Positions 1 to 11,770 of a stretch of 64,000 nucleotides of DNA are shown piece by piece. The stretch covers positions 20,787,484 to 20,851,483 of the forward strand of contig JAJQOW010000014.1 in NCBI GenBank assembly GCA_037975125.1, given 5' to 3'. Positions within the stretch are counted from its first letter, which is position 1, and the number at the start of each line of letters is the position of its first letter. The DNA comes from Latrodectus hesperus (lineage: Eukaryota > Arthropoda > Arachnida > Araneae > Theridiidae). The translations under genes were made by a program, and so were the position numbers. The notes beneath the pieces are model-generated. The model searched no databases. It saw only the letters and a program-made list of their open reading frames with translations, and was not told the DNA's origin.

Positions 1-2493
1 TCCTTTACCTGGTAAAGTATTACTTCACTTAGTATTTTTATAAATTGATAACAATATAGGATAATCAAAAGTTAACTCTCATAAGTGTCCAGATTGTCAA
101 AACAGTGGAGTACATCTTTTGATTACATAATTTGCTCATTCAAATAGTATTATATTTTCAAAATTATTTTTCATGTAGATTTGTGTAATAATATTTTTCT
201 CATAATAAATTAGAATATCTGAATAAAATGGATATTTTCTTAATCAAATGTCTGAAACTTTATTTTGGTCAATGCAGAGCAAACTTCTACATTGAGTCAA
301 ATGAATTCTTTTCCATTTTTTTGCTTTACATATTATGAATTATCTTTAAAGCGAAAAATTTTTGAAGTTTATAATAAGATCACCACTATAATGATTTAAC
401 TGCATTTCATCAATTATATAGTTGAATTTTTTAGAAAGTCAAAATTACAAACTTCAGCAATTCCTGAAGGAATTGTGTAATTTGTTTGTATAAGAAAATA
501 CTAACTTTGGCTATAAAGATATAAATTATAGTAAAATAGCATCTCATGTTTAATTTTTATCATAATAATCTAGAACTTTTAATAGAAAACTATTTCCATA
601 TTGAAAAATATTTATTTGTATTTTTTTCATTTACTTTCTGATTCATTATCTGAAGTTATACTGAATTTATAAATCTGTATGGTAACTCAAAATTTTTTTT
701 AAACTTTTTATAGTAGTGATTCAAGTTACTTTGTTAAAATATGGAAAAGGAAAGGCCTTTTGTACTATAGGGCTTGAGCAATAATATGAATCGACATTAC
801 CTGTTGCTTTGATTACTTTCATTAAATTTATAAATTGTATGAATTAAATAACTATTTTAACATATGCCTTTTAATTTTGCTCTTATTGATTATTAGAGCT
901 AAGTTGTCAAACTATTTAAATTTCATTATTACTTTAGGTTATTGTTGTAATAATGAGTACTTTGCAATTAAGAAATAAAGATAATGTAGTAATATTTAGA
1001 TTTATATCATTCATATTTATTTGTTATTAAAATTATGTTATTGTTATGCTATTAAAATGATCTATTATACTATTTACTGTTATCAATATAAGATTACATA
1101 TTACTATATATAATCCAAATGGAGAGTTCATTTATATTTTGTGATTCAATAGTACAAATCTTATATACAAAATGTTATAATATGTACTGCTTTTTCTAAA
1201 GCTGTAGTAAATTCCTTTTGGTATTATAAAATTGAAAAAAAAAAAGGAAACTCAAAGAATATTATTAGTAAAATTGAAGGTAATACCTCTTGATGAAAGT
1301 TCATGGGTTCACTGCTATTTTGGGTATAAGTATTTGTAGTGGTTCAGAGTTTTTTTCCTCCTTTAATTTGTTTTTGATTGACTTAGTTTTCGTATCCAAA
1401 ATTGTAACTGGGAGAGAAAAATTATAAAAATTTTCTTGCTAAATGCTTATATGTATCTTTATATATCAAAAGCAGATATTTTAAATTTAATTTTAGTGGT
1501 CTTTTAGTTCATTCAGTATTTTCAATATTGGAGTCAATTCAAAATTTGCTAATGTAACTCTCAATTTATGTTTAGGATGATAAAAAATTTGATTTTATTT
1601 AGCTTTTAAATGAATTTGATATTGAAATTCATAACTGTATTGTTAAAATTGAGAATAAAATTAATAAAATATTTGATCACAAAATTAATGTACAAAAATA
1701 AAACCACAATTAATTTAGACTGACTATCTTAGAAAATATATTTTCAACTGGAAACAATAAATTTAGGTAGCAGAAAAATTATTCTCGTAAAATAAATTCT
1801 AATGAGAAACTGAAGAAAGAAAGCTTAGTAGAAAAAATAATAAAAAATAAATTCCAAATATGTAGCAAACTTGATTTTTATATTTTAAATATGTTAGGAA
1901 GGGTTTATTTGTTACTTTGATTAAGTCATAATTATTAGATGTTAACAGATAGATGAATATTTTTCATCTATCTATTAACAGAATACAGAAATACTATTAA
2001 GCATAATTAGGTAAATTTGAATTTAAATTGTGTTTTTATTGTTTCAATTCCTTATAATATATATTCAAATATTTCATAATTGTTTAATACTAATTTGAAA
2101 ATTTAATATTTTGTACCTGATAAGATAAAATTTTGAGATACTAGATAATTAACTTTGTCTTAAATTTATTATAAAGGGAAAATATTTTGAACCCTTGATT
2201 TTAAGAATAATGAGGCTTAGCTGTAGGATATGTCTGTTAAGTGTCTGCCAAATTTTGTTTCAACTACTGGTCTCTGTAAATAAAAGCTTTCTTTTTTAAG
2301 GTATAGTACAATAAACCTTTAGTCTCATTGCTAGTTTCTCATGGAACCATCCAACCTAAATCTAAAATTAATCAGTCCGCAAAAAGAAAGATGTACCTCA
2401 TTTTAATTTGGAGGGAAAAAACTGCATTTTAATGCTCATGCCTTAATTCTATTTTATATCTCTAATTACTTTATATTTTTATGATTTTTACAG
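1..2493. other. Intron or upstream part of TBC1D13; no coding seen
   Basis: Very AT-rich sequence with no exon I can support. By phase, the preceding TBC1D13 exon must lie left of the window or be too short to see. The one structured item is the imperfect hairpin at 1941-1979. Confidence 0.6.
1941..1979. repeat. Inverted repeat, 17-bp arms
   Basis: Arms 1941-1957 (GTTAACAGATAGATGAA) and 1963-1979 are reverse complements except for one base, with a 5-base loop. It is likely a short palindromic element or chance structure in the TBC1D13 intron. Confidence 0.6.
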
Positions 2494-2575
2494 ATGTTAT
2501 TAGAGTTTGGGATTCATTATTTGCTGACAAGAACAGATTTGAATTCTTAATACATGTGTGTTGTGCTATGATTTT
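2494..2575 (+). CDS. TBC1D13: TBC1D13 exon (antepenultimate)
   Basis: Acceptor tttttacag before 2494, donor gtaagt at 2576. The first two bases complete an Asp codon; the last two (TT) join G of the next exon to make Leu. Encodes VIRVWDSLFADKNRFEFLIH and then VCCAMI. Confidence 0.9.
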
Positions 2576-5500
2576 GTAAGTACCTTTACTCAATCATTTT
2601 ATGATCTGGATTCAAGAATTTTTGATGGTCATCCAGGAAATATATAAAGATAGTTTTATTATAAGAATTGAAGTATCAATATTTAGTGGATGAAAACAGT
2701 TGTTTCATATAAAGAGTTTTCTTTACTTCTCTACATAATCATCTCTAACTTTTAAACATTTGATTATATCTGATCATGAGCCTCAGAATTTCCATACAGT
2801 ATCTATCTTCTCCATCCAACTCGTTAAGTGCAGTTATCACAGTATTCTACATTTCTTTATCCTTTCTAAAATATTTATCGCTCTGTAACTATAAAGAAGA
2901 AAATGCTCTCTGAAAAAAAATTCAGATTATCAAAAGTTTCTCTTTCAAATGCTTGAGTTTCAGCATCATTGTAAAAATGTTTAAAAGTCGTACTATTGCC
3001 TGATTCTACCAAATAGCATTCCTCATCTTCTGTTTTGGATAATATTTTCTATGTAGCTTTATTAGAGAATTTTAAAAAGTCTCTTAAAATCTATCTCAAT
3101 GTAACTTTTTGACTAAAAATGCAGTGACTGCCTGTATTTAATAAACTGGTGAGAGGAAAATATGACTTATGAATATTGAAGCTCATGACCAGATACTATA
3201 AATGTTTAAATGGTAGGAGTGATTCCATGGAAAAGTAAAAAGAACGTCATTTATATAATTGGATTTTTTTTTTTATAATGGAGACTAAAAACTGCTATGT
3301 TCTAAGGTACTTTGGTAAAGCAATGGACTTTGAAGTTGTGATGTGATTTGCTCAAGGTATATAAAGTAATATCTGCAATATAATGTATAAACTGCATTAA
3401 TTTACAACAATGTACAAAGTCCATGAGAAATATTAGTACAATTTTCTCCCAAACACTAACTTTGAACTTTTTTAACCACCCAAACAATTTTGGAATGGGT
3501 TTGGACCTTGAATTTTAAAAAGTTTCTCTCTCTGAAAATTTTGTTTCACATTCTATGTCTCAAGATCACCTGTACTAAAAAGTTCCTACTACACAGTAAT
3601 TAAGTTAGTGCTAGAATATACTTCTTTAATCTGAAACAGTTAAGGCAAAACATAACTCAATCCAATATAAAGCATATAAAATTATTATGGGTGCTGAATC
3701 TTCTACAAATGATTTTGGAGCTAAGACAGGAAGGAATACTATAAATCTTATAGCTTTGGAATATCGATGTAAGTTTGCTGTTGTAAAATTAACAAATGAG
3801 CCAAGAAGCTTTAATAAGAATTAAAGCTTAGTTTATTTCATCTCCGTAAACAGAGAATCATATCACTTTTCTCTAAATAGTCTTTAAGAGTCACTCTAAA
3901 TGTTCTTTAAGAACTGGGTTCACGATCCCAGTATATCCTTTAGTCTTCAAACTAGTAAAGCTTATCATCCAAATTATTGGCACCGTTTAGCACATTTTTT
4001 CCACGTAGACAAGGCAACATCAGTAGTTCCATTAATCAGCTATAAGTTGATGCATTAAATTGAAAAAAGAACAAACGTTTTTTTGTATTTATTTTTTTTA
4101 TTATGTCTAATTATTTTGCATCAAAATTTTAGTTTAAAAAAATTATGTTTGAAAAGTATTTTTTAATAATATATTGTTTTTATAGTTTTTCTTATACTTG
4201 ATTTGAAAAATTTTTTTAATGTTCTGTCTTCTTTTTTTAGGTGGTTGAAAGATAAATTAATGCATGGCGATTTTCCTAATAATATGAAGTTACTTCAAGT
4301 ATGTAATTTATGTTGCCAATATATAAATTAATGTAACATTCATTGTGAATATATGAAATTTAAATTGCATTATTTTTTTGAATTAATTGTCACTAAATAT
4401 GTTTTAAAACTATGCAAAATTTGTGATTTGTTGATTAAGATAATATAAGTTATGAATATTTGGAATAAACTATTCTTTTTTTGATTTAAATTTTTTCATT
4501 GATGGAACTATTTTAAAATTTTCTCTTGAAATACATTGCATATGGAAGAACAAAACTATTTTATTCATTTCTGCTAATGTTAGTAAATATATTTTTATTT
4601 GAGTGTTTGTAGTGAAATAATTACATATATAATTATTCATATTAAATTTTTTTTTGATTTTTATTTTATAGTATTTAAGAGATGAAATTAAATAAAAGAA
4701 TTGTGTACAGCAAGAGTATTGAAATGTGGACTGTATGATTAAAACAAATAACGATTTATTAGTAAAGATATGTTCACATTTAAATTTGCCAAAAAGTATT
4801 CATATATTAGTAGATATATATAAATTGCCAACAAGAGCTTATAATAAGTTACTAACAAAGGCTTGTAATACACCTATTTCTGCAATTGCTAGAAAGAAAA
4901 CTATTAAGTCATAAGTGGTTGCAACTGCATCACCATTTAAACAGAAACACTTATACCTCCTGATGTTAAATTGTTGTATGTATTTCAATAAGCATGAATA
5001 TATAGAATATACATTAAGTATAAATTGTATATAAGAATATATGTATTATATACATATATAGAGAGAGAGATATTCAGTAATATAGGCAAATAAACATAGA
5101 TAAGAATTATGACATGAGTAAGATATACAAAGTTTAGATTAAATGAATTACATAAGTAAGTTTAGTTTACAAATTAAAGTATTATTTAAATAATTATTAG
5201 TTAGTATTATTTAACTAATTAGGTATTAGAAGAATACCTAATTTTGAAACTAGGTTTTAAATTTCTCCTTTTGAAGATTAAGTTTTAAATTTCTCCTCTT
5301 TATGAATTATGTACAATATAATTGTAGATAATAACTCAATATTTACTAACACATTTGATTCAAAATATAGCAAGGTAATGACAACTTATAAGGTAAGTTT
5401 AATTGTATCACATAATTATTAATAAAAATAATTGGATTTACATTAGTTATAATATTATTATTATTTGTATTAGTTATAAGGATTATTATTAGAAAATTGG

Positions 5501-7311
5501 GTTTATATTAGTTTATTATTAAAATTCAGATTTATATTAGTTATTTGCCTAAATTGGATTTACATTAATTTAACATTTTCAATATAAAAATTTATATTTA
5601 AATATCAGTAAATTTCTCATTTATTTACAAATGCAGACCTGCCAACTTTTACGCATCGTGCGTAAATTTTACGCAAGATCCACAGGTTTTACGCTTTTAC
5701 TGATAGCATGAATTATTTTACGCGTTTCGGTTCTTCTGGGCAAAGTTTAAAAAGGAAAAAAATTTTTTATATCTTAGCACAATGGCGATCTTTTCTCGTT
5801 AGCCATGATGAGAAGCGGAAATTAGCATCCCATTCAACCCATCAGTGGGAAGAGAGAAATAGCTTCCCAGACTGTGTATGTGGTCGCAGAGGCTCTGAAA
5901 ATGCACATGTCAAACCCTTTTTCTATCGGGGGGGGGAGGAAGCCTCCAGCTTGAAAAACTATAGATGGGGAAAATAAATGGTAGAGGTATAATTTTTTTC
6001 TTTAGTCACACGGATTAAAACTGAAAAGTTTTACTGAAATACTTTTCTAAAAGTTGGCAGGTATGCAAATGTACACACGCTTTTTTTATTTATTAATTTT
6101 AAATAATGCATGATAAATATATAATTGTATTGACATAATACCATAAGATTAAATAATTAGTATTTATTTTTCATCTAAAAAATAAAACTTGACTGCTACT
6201 ATGGGCTAACTTGCTTCTTGTAAAATTAAGTCGATACAATTCATGCACTAATATATTAACTATTTTTGCATTAATGGCGAAAGAAATCGTAGTATTTTAT
6301 GATAATTGCTGAGATGTTCAGCTCTATATGAGATTAATATAGAAAGGAGCTATTTTCTTAAAGAAGGTTATTAATATTTCATTTAAAATTTAATTTATAT
6401 TTAAAAGCTAGTTCTAAATTAATATATAAGATTTTTAAAAGTGATGATAATATCAAGTCCATAAAACTAAGCCGAAGGAGATGTGCAGGGCATATAGTAA
6501 GAATGATCCCAGAATGAATAGCATTTTTTATTGATATCCCCTTTAATAAAAGACCAGGAGGACAGCTTAAAAAAAGATGAAAAGACTTTGTGGAGGAATA
6601 CTTTACTACCTTAAAAGTGAAGAACTGGAAATCAGTTGCTGGAATCAGGGGCAGAATGTGAAAATCTGAAGAAAGCTCAGGCTCACAAAGGGCTGTCATG
6701 CCATTGCTGATGAATTCTAAATGCTTCATTTATCAAACTGAAAGCACAATTGGTGTTTTTTGCATTGAAAGCTCAAAGTATTAAATATGCATACATATAT
6801 TTTAATCTAGGAGAATGACAAAAAATTCTATTATTTTTTGCTTTCTTCTATATTTCTTCTATAATTCCAGCAAAACTGGAATTTTTATTTTCATTTGAAA
6901 TTTATATTAATTGTCCTATTCAAAATACTGATAGAATATAGATAATGACAAAAAGGATTCATGTTTTGCTGCTTTATTTTAGTATAATTTTTTGCCATTC
7001 TCTTGACAAATTTATTGCAATCTTTAAATCTTAATTGGATATTAAATAATTTTCTATGGTCTTGGATTGGTTTCATTGTCTAAAAATTTAAATTTTTAAA
7101 ATTCTATCACTTTCAACACCAACCTCATATGGCTTTATTACCGTCAGCTTGGATAAAAATTTTAAAATAAGGAAATCAAGATATCAAAATTTCTTTATTG
7201 ATATTTATGTAAAATAAAGATATATTAGTAAATGAAATGCATGTTAGAAATATAAATTAATGGAAGTAATCTATACATTGTTTCATTTTTATGTTTTATA
7301 TGTCTGTACAA

Positions 7312-7381
<70 letters not shown>

Positions 7382-7923
7382 ATAAGATGTGTTTTTCATA
7401 AGTGTTTTTATAAATTTAACTTATTATATTTGAACAATGAATGAATTAAAATACTCCTCAAGTATAATTTTCTGTATGCAATATTTTCCATGATATTTTA
7501 ATTGTTACTCTCCATTTTTTTTTCAAAAATTAATTTGAATATATTTTGAAAAATTATTCAAGATATATTTGTGTATAGCCTTGTTATATGTTGAGAGTAA
7601 TTGCTTATGAAAACAATTTTTCTCAAAAATTTACCTTAGGTAAAAATATTTCTTCCTTTCATAACATTCAAAATCAAGTTGTGCCAATTAGCTCCTTTAT
7701 TTTCAGTGATGCTATGACATGTTGTGCATTATCTACTTATTCAATTTGTGATTTAAAAAAAAATTTAAAAAATACTTAAGAAAATACTTTTAAAAGCTTT
7801 AAAAAGAATACGAATATATTGTATTTTATTTTTATTTTATTTATTTATTTATTTTTACAGAATTTTCCTAATGTAGATATACAGTGTCTGCTTGAAAAAG
7901 CTGTGGAATTGAGGCACCGGTGA
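2494..7923 (+). CDS. TBC1D13: TBC1 domain family member 13, C-terminal part (3 exons; 5' exons outside window)
   Basis: Three exons join in phase: 2494-2575, 4241-4298 and 7861-7923 (stop TGA 7921-7923). They give about 67 codons of C-terminus beginning DVIRVWDSLFADKNRFEF, then CCAMILWLKDKLMHGDF, NNMKLLQNFP and ending ELRHR. From knowledge of the family this is the end of the TBC (Tre-2/Bub2/Cdc16) Rab-GAP domain of TBC1D13, with the characteristic IRVWDSLFAD and GDFxxNMxLLQ segments. TBC1D13 acts on Rab35-type GTPases in membrane traffic. The catalytic Arg and Gln fingers lie upstream and are not in the window. The first exon starts with the last two bases of a codon, so at least one more 5' exon exists; I found none in bases 1-2493. 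Splice sites: ttttacag/gtaagt, tttttttag/gtatgt, tttttacag. The C-terminus is short and ends soon after the TBC fold, as in the family. Neighbour downstream on the same strand is ASNSD1. Confidence 0.9.
4241..4298 (+). CDS. TBC1D13: TBC1D13 exon (penultimate)
   Basis: Acceptor cttttttttag, donor gtatgt at 4299. Encodes WLKDKLMHGDFPNNMKLLQ in phase with its neighbours; GDF..NM.LLQ is the family-specific stretch. Confidence 0.92.
5634..6065. mobile_element. Non-autonomous DNA transposon (MITE-like), 432 bp, in TBC1D13 intron
   Basis: Terminal inverted repeats of 18 bp: the left end reads CAGACCTGCCAACTTTTA and the right end, reverse-complemented, reads CATACCTGCCAACTTTTA (17 of 18 match). A perfect 6-bp direct repeat CAAATG flanks both ends (5628-5633 and 6066-6071) and looks like a target-site duplication. 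The inside has more GC than its surroundings and several TTTTACGC repeats near the left end. An 89-codon open frame (5708-5977, +) has no recognised domain and is probably not a gene. Superfamily is undetermined: the TIR start would suit hAT-like elements, but an 8-bp duplication is not exact. Confidence 0.7.
6395..6735 (+). pseudogene. LINE endonuclease/reverse transcriptase C-terminal tail, decayed (RTE-like)
   Basis: On the + strand one reads, with stops, LSRRRCAGHIVRM, then RPGGQLKKR.KDFVEEYF and TLKVKNWKSVAGIRGRM. This matches the well-known C-terminal layout of arthropod RTE-like non-LTR polymerases (RLRWAGHVxRM, then RGRPKxRWxDxVExDLKxL, then NWxxxAxDRxxWR). At least two in-frame stops show it is dead. 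The longer open frame on the opposite strand here (6379-6729) is a shadow. Confidence 0.75.
7314..7377. repeat. (AT)n microsatellite
   Basis: Uninterrupted alternating TA for about 64 bases. Confidence 0.98.
7861..7923 (+). CDS. TBC1D13: TBC1D13 terminal coding exon with stop
   Basis: A T-rich tract and acceptor atttttacag lead to NFPNVDIQCLLEKAVELRHR and TGA. A gtatta donor-like site at 7944 and a good acceptor (cttttttag) before 8267 suggest the 3' UTR may be spliced; this is inference. Confidence 0.9.
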   Translation, partial: NFPNVDIQCLLEKAVELRHR

Positions 7924-9266
7924 CATTAAAGAAATATTTACAGGTATTAACAAAAAATATCCTAAAAAATGAAAATATTGAAAATTATCATATAATAAAA
8001 ATTTATTTTTAAAAAACATGTTTTTAATTATATTTTTAAAAACATAAGTTTATATTGTTACATATTATGAAATTGACTTTTTTATCCCAAGTATTTTTAT
8101 GATTTGTAATCATTCAATTTGAATTCCATTATAACATAAAATTGGTTTTTTGGTAAAAGGCACTTTTTAAAATAAAAGTATTTAGAAAGAAATAACCAAG
8201 TTTATTAAAAATTTCGTATTTGATTCAGATTTATTTTTAATACTTCTTAATGCTTTTCTTTTTTAGATCACCATTCCGGCCAATGTCTTGTACAAGATAT
8301 ATTTACTTGACAAGTGTTACTTTTGTTATATTAATCTTTAAAAATAGACTGCATGTTTTAAAAAATATGTAATACAATCATGTTGATTTTTACTGTTTGA
8401 TAGTATTTGAAAATATTTTTGTATGAATCATAATTTACTTTTATTTTTCCGATAAAGGGATTTATTTCCTGAAATAAAGCAGGTAATTTAAAGTTTGTAA
8501 TGTGTAAATATTAAAATACATGAATATTATTTTCACAATATTTAATTTCAAATATGATACTTTGTTACTTTTATTATTTTACCACTCAAATTATTGATGA
8601 TTGATTTTAATGCATATAAATGTTTTAAAAAGAGAATCTTGTATAAAGAATATTGAGTGAATAAACAATTTAAAACTTATAGTAACACATAAATAAGAAA
8701 TGTAAGGTAAAATTACTATATTATTTTTCACTTTAAAATATAGATTGAAACTACTTGATGACATTTATTTTTAAATATTACAAATGTTTCAATTTCAAAT
8801 AATGAAAATTAGGTATTCCTAGTATTTAACATTTTTATGAGTTATGTGTACACACAAAGAGGTTAAGTATTAAGAATGTTTTAAGATTGTTTGATATTGA
8901 AACCTTTTCATTGGATGTAACATTTTCATAACAATATAAATATAATAAATAAATATAATTAAGTGGGCATTTATTTTCCTTAAAGTGCAATTAAAATCAG
9001 AAATGTACATTTTCTAAATTTCAAAATAACATTTATGAAATTTATAAATGAGTTTATGCAACAAAATATTTCAAACTGTTGAGTAGATTTGAAAATATAT
9101 ATAATATGTTCAAATTATTCTTATAGATTTTAGTTATATACTATTCATATTTATAGCCACATTAGTAATAAAATGTAAAATAATTTTCTAAATAAATTCA
9201 TTAGTTATTTGTTGTAATAAATCATTTCCCATTAATATAAAGACTGTTTCTTGTCATATTCAAAAA

Positions 9267-9300
9267 ATAATTTACCTATCTCGATAGATAGGTAAATTAT
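9267..9300. repeat. Perfect hairpin, 15-bp arms
   Basis: ATAATTTACCTATCT (9267-9281) and its exact reverse complement (9286-9300) flank a CGAT loop, just upstream of the candidate TBC1D13 polyadenylation signal. Confidence 0.85.
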
Positions 9301-9611
9301 AAATTTTAAATTCATTTTTAGATTATAATTCTGAATTTAAAAAAAGGGAAAAATTATGAATATTTGTGTGCAATCATAAAGAAATTTTATTTGTTTGTGT
9401 ATTTGTGATTGATTAAATGGAATAAATTATTTCAATAAGATTTTATTTCATAGTTTATATGAAGTGCATTATGTAGTATTATTTGAAAATTTATAATTAA
9501 ATAAATTCACATATCAATGTATCAAAATGTTTAAATATTTTGTAATATTTTTAACTTTGTTTTGTTTTTGAAATTGTAGTATAAAATGTAATGTGATTTT
9601 CTTTGTGGCTC

Positions 9612-9621
9612 AATAAATAAA
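9612..9621 (+). terminator. Candidate polyadenylation signal for TBC1D13
   Basis: Two overlapping AATAAA hexamers (AATAAATAAA) are followed about 35-45 bases later by a TGTGTTGT stretch, a usual animal cleavage/polyadenylation layout. This would give a 3' UTR of about 1.7 kb if unspliced. Another AATAAA sits near 8474. In such AT-rich DNA the hexamer is common, so assignment is tentative. Confidence 0.35.
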
Positions 9622-11183
9622 GATTTTGTATTAATATTTTATTAGTAAAATGTGTTGTATTATTAATTTTATATAAATCATAATTTTTATAATATTTTTA
9701 ATATTTACTTGTAAGTTTCGAATACTTTTTTAATTTTGTAAATTAATTTATTCATGGGTTCTAAAAAATGTTGAATAAAATAAGATGAATCATGATAAAG
9801 TTATAGTTTTGCTAGAAATAGTTAGCCAATTTGTTGAAAAATAGAAAAAGATAATTTTCAAATTTTATTTTTATCCATCATTAATGGTAATTTACTTGTT
9901 GGCGTTAATGATGATTGCTAACACAACTCTTATTATGAACAGCGCTTATTTAAATGAAATGTAATCTTGTTTTAGAACACCATAAAATTAATAATTTGTT
10001 AATGAAAATTTATCACCGATGATAATTACTTTCAATATGCTAAATTTTCTTGTGAAAATATTTTGAATTCATTTAATCTTTGGTAATAGTTTTTTTTTTT
10101 AAAGAAGTTACTTATTTATACATTATATATATGTAATAAAGTATGTAAAAGAAACTGATGTTAAAGCAAAAATTAATTTTCCTTAAATTAAATTTAAATT
10201 TTTTCCTTAACATATTTTCATGAAAGGGGGATGCACAAAAAATTTTCTTATGTAATAAAGAAGCAAAAATAAATAATAAATAAACATGTCATGCCAAGTA
10301 TGTAGAAATATTATCAGTGTTATTATTAACAAGATAAAAAAATAAGCAATAATTTTGATATTAAGTGTCTTGTTTAAAACACTTTCAAATAAATTATGTA
10401 TAGAAGCTTTCTGATTTCATTATTTCTCATTGATTCCAACCAAAAGAAGATATTCTAAAACTAAATTTTGAGTCTACTTCAAGAACCCACTTAATGGGAA
10501 TCATGGAACACTTCAAATTACAATACATTACAGAAGAACGTATTGATATCTTAAGCAGTTGAGAATTTCTCAGAAACTCTGGATGCTTTAAAATGTCAGA
10601 AATATTTATACATTTTCTCATCTATTCAGGTATGCAAAAACATTTGACAACATAGTTCAACTTTGCAATCAGTATGACAAGAATTTCAGCATAGGTGATA
10701 TTATAATGCAATTGATTATTAAAACTGGAAAAATAGAGCTAAAAAAAAGATTTTGTCTATGAATTTCCTTGCAGCTGAAGATTTCTATTCCCTAAAGACT
10801 ACAAAATCCAAGAATAATACTGGAAAAGAGTACAACTAGTGTTATAAAGGAGAAAAAAAAGACAGGTTTATTCCCATAGGAATTTTTAAAATTCTCGGGA
10901 ATTTCGAAAGACCTCGAGAATTTTGAAATTCTTCAGATAATTTAGAAATTTTTTTAATCAGATAGTTTTCAGTTGAAATCCATTTATTATGGTTTGTGTA
11001 GTACTAACTACGGTAATAGAAAGTTTTCCAAGAAAAAGAAACAATTTTGCGTTAATGAACAATTTAGAATAACTTTTACTAATGGGTTTAATGCGTAGCG
11101 AGATAGATTTGGCGACATTGAGATTCAGAATGTTTATGTATGGTCATTTAGAGATTCCCAGTTTTTTTATTTATTTTTATTAG

Positions 11184-11297
11184 GAAATGCTCTTGTATGC
11201 TGACAGTTATGAATCATGCGCCTTGATCATTGGCGACATATTTGAAAATTCAGTCAAACACATTACCGATACTTGGATTTTACCAACTAATGTTGAG
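11184..11297 (+). CDS. Unassigned exon-like segment, 38 codons
   Basis: A classic internal-exon layout: a T-rich tract with acceptor ttattag, 114 bases open in one frame, then donor GAG/gtaata. The frame reads EMLLYADSYESCALIIGD and ends WILPTNVE. Its base composition is clearly richer in GC than the flanks and the amino-acid mix is balanced, unlike random AT-rich translation. Both ends are phase 0. I do not recognise the protein. It could be an exon of an unrecognised gene, an alternative 5' exon of ASNSD1, a transposon fragment, or chance. I found no partner exon with a convincing match. Confidence 0.4.
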
Positions 11298-11562
11298 GTA
11301 ATATTTTTTATTCTTTTTCTCTGAAGAATTTATTATGACAGAAACATGGAAATGTCTATATTTATTCCGACAGTCCTGAGAAATATATCTTGATATTTTT
11401 TATTAAATATTAATTTTCTATTTAAACAAATATTTTTATTTTTCTCATTACGAAACTAACTTTTGCATTAGAAGACAGAACATTTTTTTTTTTTTGCAAA
11501 TTTACGTAGTTTACTTCCTTTTTCTTCATATATGTAAGGAAAAACGATCCATTAAACGCCGC

Positions 11563-11770
11563 CCAGCCTGCATGGTAGTTATGACCATTGACTCTCAGCG
11601 AGTGTGTTGGGGTTTGAATCCCGAATAAGCTTTATATATAAAAGTAAGGAAGAAGTTGGACTTCCTGCCTGTAATGGATTCCCGTTTTCGAAAAACAAAA
11701 GCAGCATACTTTGCTATTCCTGCCTGACATCGTCGTCCTCGTCAATAAATGTTCTGTACTTTTGATTGTT
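11563..11770 (+). mobile_element. tRNA-derived SINE fragment
   Basis: ATGGTAGTTATGACCATTGA resembles a Pol III A-box region, and GGTTTGAATCC (11611-11621) is a good B box about 40 bases later. A GC-richer body follows to about 11.77 kb. No intact tRNA cloverleaf is formed, so this is a tRNA-like SINE head rather than a tRNA gene. Confidence 0.55.

Larger units (their letters stand above)
4299..7860. other. TBC1D13 last intron, non-coding apart from mobile debris
   Basis: About 3.6 kb of AT-rich intron. It contains the TIR element (5634-6065), the LINE tail (6395-6735), an (AT)n run (7314-7377) and a short 62-codon open frame at 4726-4914 that I do not believe is a gene. Confidence 0.6.

Noticed and set aside
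3302..3487. 61-codon open frame on the minus strand
   Set aside because: AT-rich composition, no domain, inside the TBC1D13 intron; length expected by chance.
4726..4914. 62-codon frame in the TBC1D13 intron after a tttatag acceptor
   Set aside because: Does not fit the phase or homology of TBC1D13, whose exons join cleanly without it.
6379..6729. 116-codon minus-strand frame
   Set aside because: It is antisense to the decayed LINE tail, which explains the sequence better on the + strand.
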